DNA of 64,000 nucleotides from Mya arenaria (taxonomy: Eukaryota > Mollusca > Bivalvia > Myida > Myidae). This document shows positions 60,435 to 64,000 of the stretch, one piece after another. The first letter of the stretch is position 1. The number at the start of each line of letters is the position of its first letter. The notes below the pieces were generated by a model. The model saw nothing but the letters and a program-made list of their open reading frames with translations. It was not told the DNA's origin and made no database searches. A program made the translations under genes and the position numbers. The DNA lies in contig NC_069126.1 in assembly GCF_026914265.1 (NCBI RefSeq), positions 75,767,232 to 75,831,231 of the forward strand. Direction: 5' to 3'.

Positions 60435-61370
60435 TGGCTCCCAACTATCTCTTCAGTCCTAACGCTATATCTATGATAGTTGTGTTACTAATACATGTAC
60501 ATGTACAATATATATTATGAAATAAAGCAAGCTTATGCAATTCGTAACTGTACACTGCTACATGGAAAGGAATTAGTATGAGCAATTACATTGCTTGTTT
60601 TCCAATCCATTTCATCATACTATTGCTGTACTGTTATTTTTGTATATATGAACTGAATAAAATATGTTTAAACTAAAGCAAGCTTAATCTTAATAGAACG
60701 CGACATCTATACAACAAAGTTGATGAACGTGACTTTATAAACAAATGGTGTTGATATTGAGTGCACTAGTTTCTATTGAATGTATTTTGTATGATGACAA
60801 ATGTTACGTTTATCAAACTCGGGAAGATAAACAGATAATGGTGCACGTGCGGCGCATTGTGTAGACTGATTTTCTGTTTATATATGCTTCATCATTTTCT
60901 TCATTGTTATAAATCTCGTAAACAACAGTTAATAAAGGCCGCATGAACCCATTTGCATTTGCTATATTTTTTAATTTTGTTTAAAGAAATGTGAGTATTC
61001 TCACTAGTGCTTCATCACGTCAACATAAATAATTATCAATGTTTAAATATCCATATAAACACAAAAATATCATAGTAAAATATGCATATATACAATACTG
61101 TTCATTTCTGTTATCACTATACTCTGTATAAAAATGTGAATAAAATCATAAATCTACATTATGTTCCTTTAAACAAATCGGTTTTTTTTAAGGCAACAAC
61201 GTTAATATTGGTATAACAATAGAAAAATATCAAGTCATGCTTTAAAATATCCTAGACGGGATCCCACAGAATGTTAAGCAGTTGAAATTGCATCTGTCCA
61301 ATAAAGGATCATTACACTTTTTATTGCACAACATACGCGAGGTCTGCCTGTTGGAATTTCCATGAACAAG

Positions 61371-61722
61371 TATTTAAAGAGGAGCGCATTGCATGAGCAG
61401 TTAGACTAAAAAATTCGTTAATATAATACACATTAATATAAACATAATAACATTATTAAGAAAGAAATAGTATTGAATTATTATTTCTATTAAGTGGTGG
61501 ATCTTACTAAGGACGATTTTATATACAGGTATGATTTTTGATCACATCTTTTCATTTGATGATTGGGTTTTAAAATAACAGTAATGTATCCGAGAGTTTA
61601 AGTGAATCTCAGAAAACACTGTTCTAAATAGAAAATAACACCAGCGCACTTTTATTGTGGCATTTGTAAATACAAATTGAATACATGTATTTATATCTAC
61701 GATAGAGCCGCTTCTCTTACAG
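61371..61722 (+). promoter_or_regulatory. Predicted promoter, 5' exon and intron of EEP-like copy 6
   Basis: TATTTAAA at 61371-61378, donor CAG|GTATGA (GT at 61529-61530), acceptor TTCTCTTACAG ending 61722, five bases before the ATG. Confidence 0.5.
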
Positions 61723-61727
61723 GCAAT

Positions 61728-62624
61728 ATGGGGCAAGACCATCTGTCTTTAATGAGTTTCAACTCGTCCCGTAGAGGACTCTGCTCCTTGCCAACATCCC
61801 AAAGGAGCCCATACCTTGAGAAAATCATCGTGGCCTCTGCTCCGGACATCTGCCTATTGCCCGGCGATGAAAAAGCTGTTTCCATGAATGCCGTGAAGGG
61901 ATATGGACAGTACAAGGTCCAATCGAACGACGGGTTAGTTATGTTGTATAACAACACCAGAGTTAGGATAAATAGTCCACATGTCAGTCTAAACAGCTTT
62001 GGGCCATTGCCTGGACTCGACATGGACAGCATGGTGTGCCCTGGTGTGGAAGTTTTGTCATTGACACCTTCCGGGAACAAGTCGGTGATCAAGGAATTTT
62101 CGATGGTGACATGGAAGTATACAATGGTCACCGAAGCCAAGGTTCAAATCGAGACTCTTGCCGAGAGCTTGATCTTGTTCTCACAGTGTCTGGCATGGTC
62201 GACGGGAAAGCCAGTTTTAGTTGGAGGGGAACTGACCATTGACCATGGATCCCTTAAACAAATAGTAGGAAAACTTTGTAAGGAGGGTCAAGAAACGTTT
62301 CTTTCAGGAGTACAGCCAGAGATGGGAAAGCTTGGCTATCTGCCGTCGATGACAAAGGGGTCACTTCGAGATCAGCGTCATCTGTTCATGATGAACGTGT
62401 ATAAATGCAGCAGTGGCACAAACGGCTTTGTTCAGGCGCGGAACGAAGCCCTTGTTGCAGATTGTTTCATTGCCTCTAAGGCATTGGAGCTCACTCAGGC
62501 GAAACTTGTTGATGTCGAGCAGGTTACAGGTCGGCAGATTAAACTGGAAATGCTTCGCAAGCACTGCCCCACGGAGACAAGCGTGCACATTCCGCAGCGA
62601 CCACCAAGGCACAATGGGGGCTAA
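61728..62624 (+). CDS. Divergent EEP-fold-like protein, copy 6 (subfamily B, 298 aa, intact)
   Basis: Nearly identical to copy 5 and made by the 3.6-kb duplication. An upstream in-frame ATG at 61677 would add 17 residues but lies inside the predicted intron, so MGQDH is taken as the start. Where copies 5 and 6 differ, copy 6 tends to match the subfamily A residue (GVEVL, PEMGKLGYL), so copy 5 probably carries the derived changes. Same lack of the usual EEP catalytic motifs and same Gly-Gly end. A truncated membrane-protein copy lies divergent 1.6 kb upstream. Confidence 0.75.
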   Translation: MGQDHLSLMSFNSSRRGLCSLPTSQRSPYLEKIIVASAPDICLLPGDEKAVSMNAVKGYGQYKVQSNDGLVMLYNNTRVRINSPHVSLNSFGPLPGLDMDSMVCPGVEVLSLTPSGNKSVIKEFSMVTWKYTMVTEAKVQIETLAESLILFSQCLAWSTGKPVLVGGELTIDHGSLKQIVGKLCKEGQETFLSGVQPEMGKLGYLPSMTKGSLRDQRHLFMMNVYKCSSGTNGFVQARNEALVADCFIASKALELTQAKLVDVEQVTGRQIKLEMLRKHCPTETSVHIPQRPPRHNGG

Positions 62625-64000
62625 GTGTGATGTATTGAAAACCGGAACAAATATACAAAATTGCACGCAGCGTTGGTCTGGACTGAAAGGTGTATGGAAT
62701 TCGTTTTTATTTAAAGAATTGAAGAGCCAATGTGACCATGGCAATGAAAGAACAATGTCAGCGTTTATGTTTTGTAATTGGACATATCATTCGAAAGGTC
62801 TACTTAAATGAAAAGTTCATGTAATCATTAAAACGTGTGGTAGCCTCATGCTATAAGGCGATAAGCAAACATGCAACTCCGATAATTTTCTTTGATGCAA
62901 GGCTCACTGCAGACTAATTGCAACACAGTTGATGAGTAATATTATCTAAGCACGAAACATATAACAAGAGTTAATTATAAGATCGGTCTTCGAATGTGTT
63001 TGACTTCTAAATGTTTTGAGTTGTTTTATAAAAGTTATAGCAAAAGGGTACAGTGTGTAGAGCAATATTTTTGTTGTTGATATCTTTTTGAATACTGCAC
63101 ATACCAAGTAACTCCAATTAAATTATATGTTTAGACTACCTTTGCCATACACTATTTGCTGTAAAATAGAAAATCAGGTCAAGCTTTTTCTTAAATTGAA
63201 TAGAAATAACAATATATCTGATGGGGATTATATTTTTAACGCATATTTCTGCCACTTCTTGTTATCTGTACATGTTGTTTGAAAGACTGCTGAATATGAT
63301 ATAAAAAAACAAGACTTAAGTGTTTATCAAAAGACCACAAGTAAACAAAAACATTTCATTCGATAGTGAATGCCGGTTACCGGGATCAAGAGGTTAACTA
63401 CCACTTATAGTTTAGTTTCGATTTTTTTTCGTATTTTATTGATATAGCGATAAGTTTTAAGTTGATCCAATTTATTTCAACAACGTCATTAGAAATATTA
63501 GAAAGTATAAAAAAAGGTTTTATTCAAAGGCATCTGCTGAAGCCTCGTTACATTGAAAACTATTTGGATTGATGCAAAATGTTTCTTTTTCTTTCTTTTC
63601 CAAATCATGTTAAATCACCTGACAAATGAATGTTTATATATCGATATGACTAAATTTAATGACTTATTGTTTTGTAATCTGTATCAGGTATATTTTGTAT
63701 ATTGTGTATATTGACGATGTACTTTGTAATTCCAAATCATGTTAATTCACCTGACACATGAATGTTTATATATTGATTTGATTGTATTTAAGGATGCTAT
63801 GTTTTGTCATTTGTATCAGGTTCAGAATGTCTATTGTGTATATTGACTATGTACTTTGTACACGTATAAAATAAACATCGCTGTCTTTCTGTCTGCCTTG
63901 TATTACATATCAGCCACAATTTGCTCTGCAGCATGTATTTACAGCTTCTGTTCCAGTGCATATATATTGAACGATGCAACATGTTGGTAATGTGTAGAAG
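62625..64000. other. B-type downstream flank, unit 6
   Basis: Copy of 52190-53550; includes the 132-bp tandem pair. The homology ends at 63997, three bases before the window edge. No gene. Confidence 0.6.

Larger units (their letters stand above)
60434..63997. repeat. 3.6-kb segmental duplicate of 49936-53550
   Basis: About 98% identical by eye, with a roughly 60-bp deletion near 60953 and a short insertion near 63313. Carries the whole B-type promoter, 5' exon, gene and 3' flank. Confidence 0.9.

Overview
This is eukaryotic, AT-rich, intron-containing DNA with no operons. The many small inverted-repeat transposons and the style of the flanking repeats suggest a bivalve mollusc; that assignment is inference from sequence style, not from a marker gene.

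The window is a tandem, repeatedly rearranged gene cluster. Its backbone is six copies of one gene, all on the + strand, coding for a 298-residue protein in a single coding exon. The protein looks like a divergent endonuclease/exonuclease/phosphatase (EEP)-fold protein whose usual catalytic residues are mostly absent. Copies 1 (6145-7041), 3 (25604-26500), 5 (51293-52189) and 6 (61728-62624) are open. Copy 2 (17538-18351) has an 83-bp deletion and copy 4 (32508-33404) has one in-frame stop. Copies 1-4 form subfamily A and copies 5-6 subfamily B. A conserved TATTTAA promoter, a 5' non-coding exon and a short intron ending 5-6 bases before the ATG precede copies 1, 3, 5 and 6.

A second, minus-strand family lies in the same cluster: small single-pass membrane proteins sharing an FADALGYGYVD motif. 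There is a two-exon, 241-residue gene (56603-58845), a recent truncated duplicate (59939-60112), a 74-residue form (1073-1297) and a frameshifted copy (14892-15102). Upstream of copies 1, 2 and 6 they are divergent to the EEP-like gene.

Layout: 1-13906 unit 1, with transposon insertions and a 21-bp minisatellite at 8838-10036; 13907-21701 unit 2, with a 21-bp minisatellite at 20089-20642; 21702-28258 unit 3, carrying a 1.7-kb nested transposon; 28259-35395 unit 4, a recombinant of B-type upstream and A-type coding DNA; 35396-45139 a 9.7-kb array of about 240 copies of a 37-bp repeat broken by five copies of a 170-bp flank; 45140-53550 unit 5; 53551-59947 the membrane-protein gene and small transposons; 59948-64000 unit 6, a fusion of two recent duplications.

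No rRNA, functional tRNA, CRISPR array or recognisable retrovirus-like element was seen. How the two families act together is unknown; their co-duplication is the only link the sequence gives.
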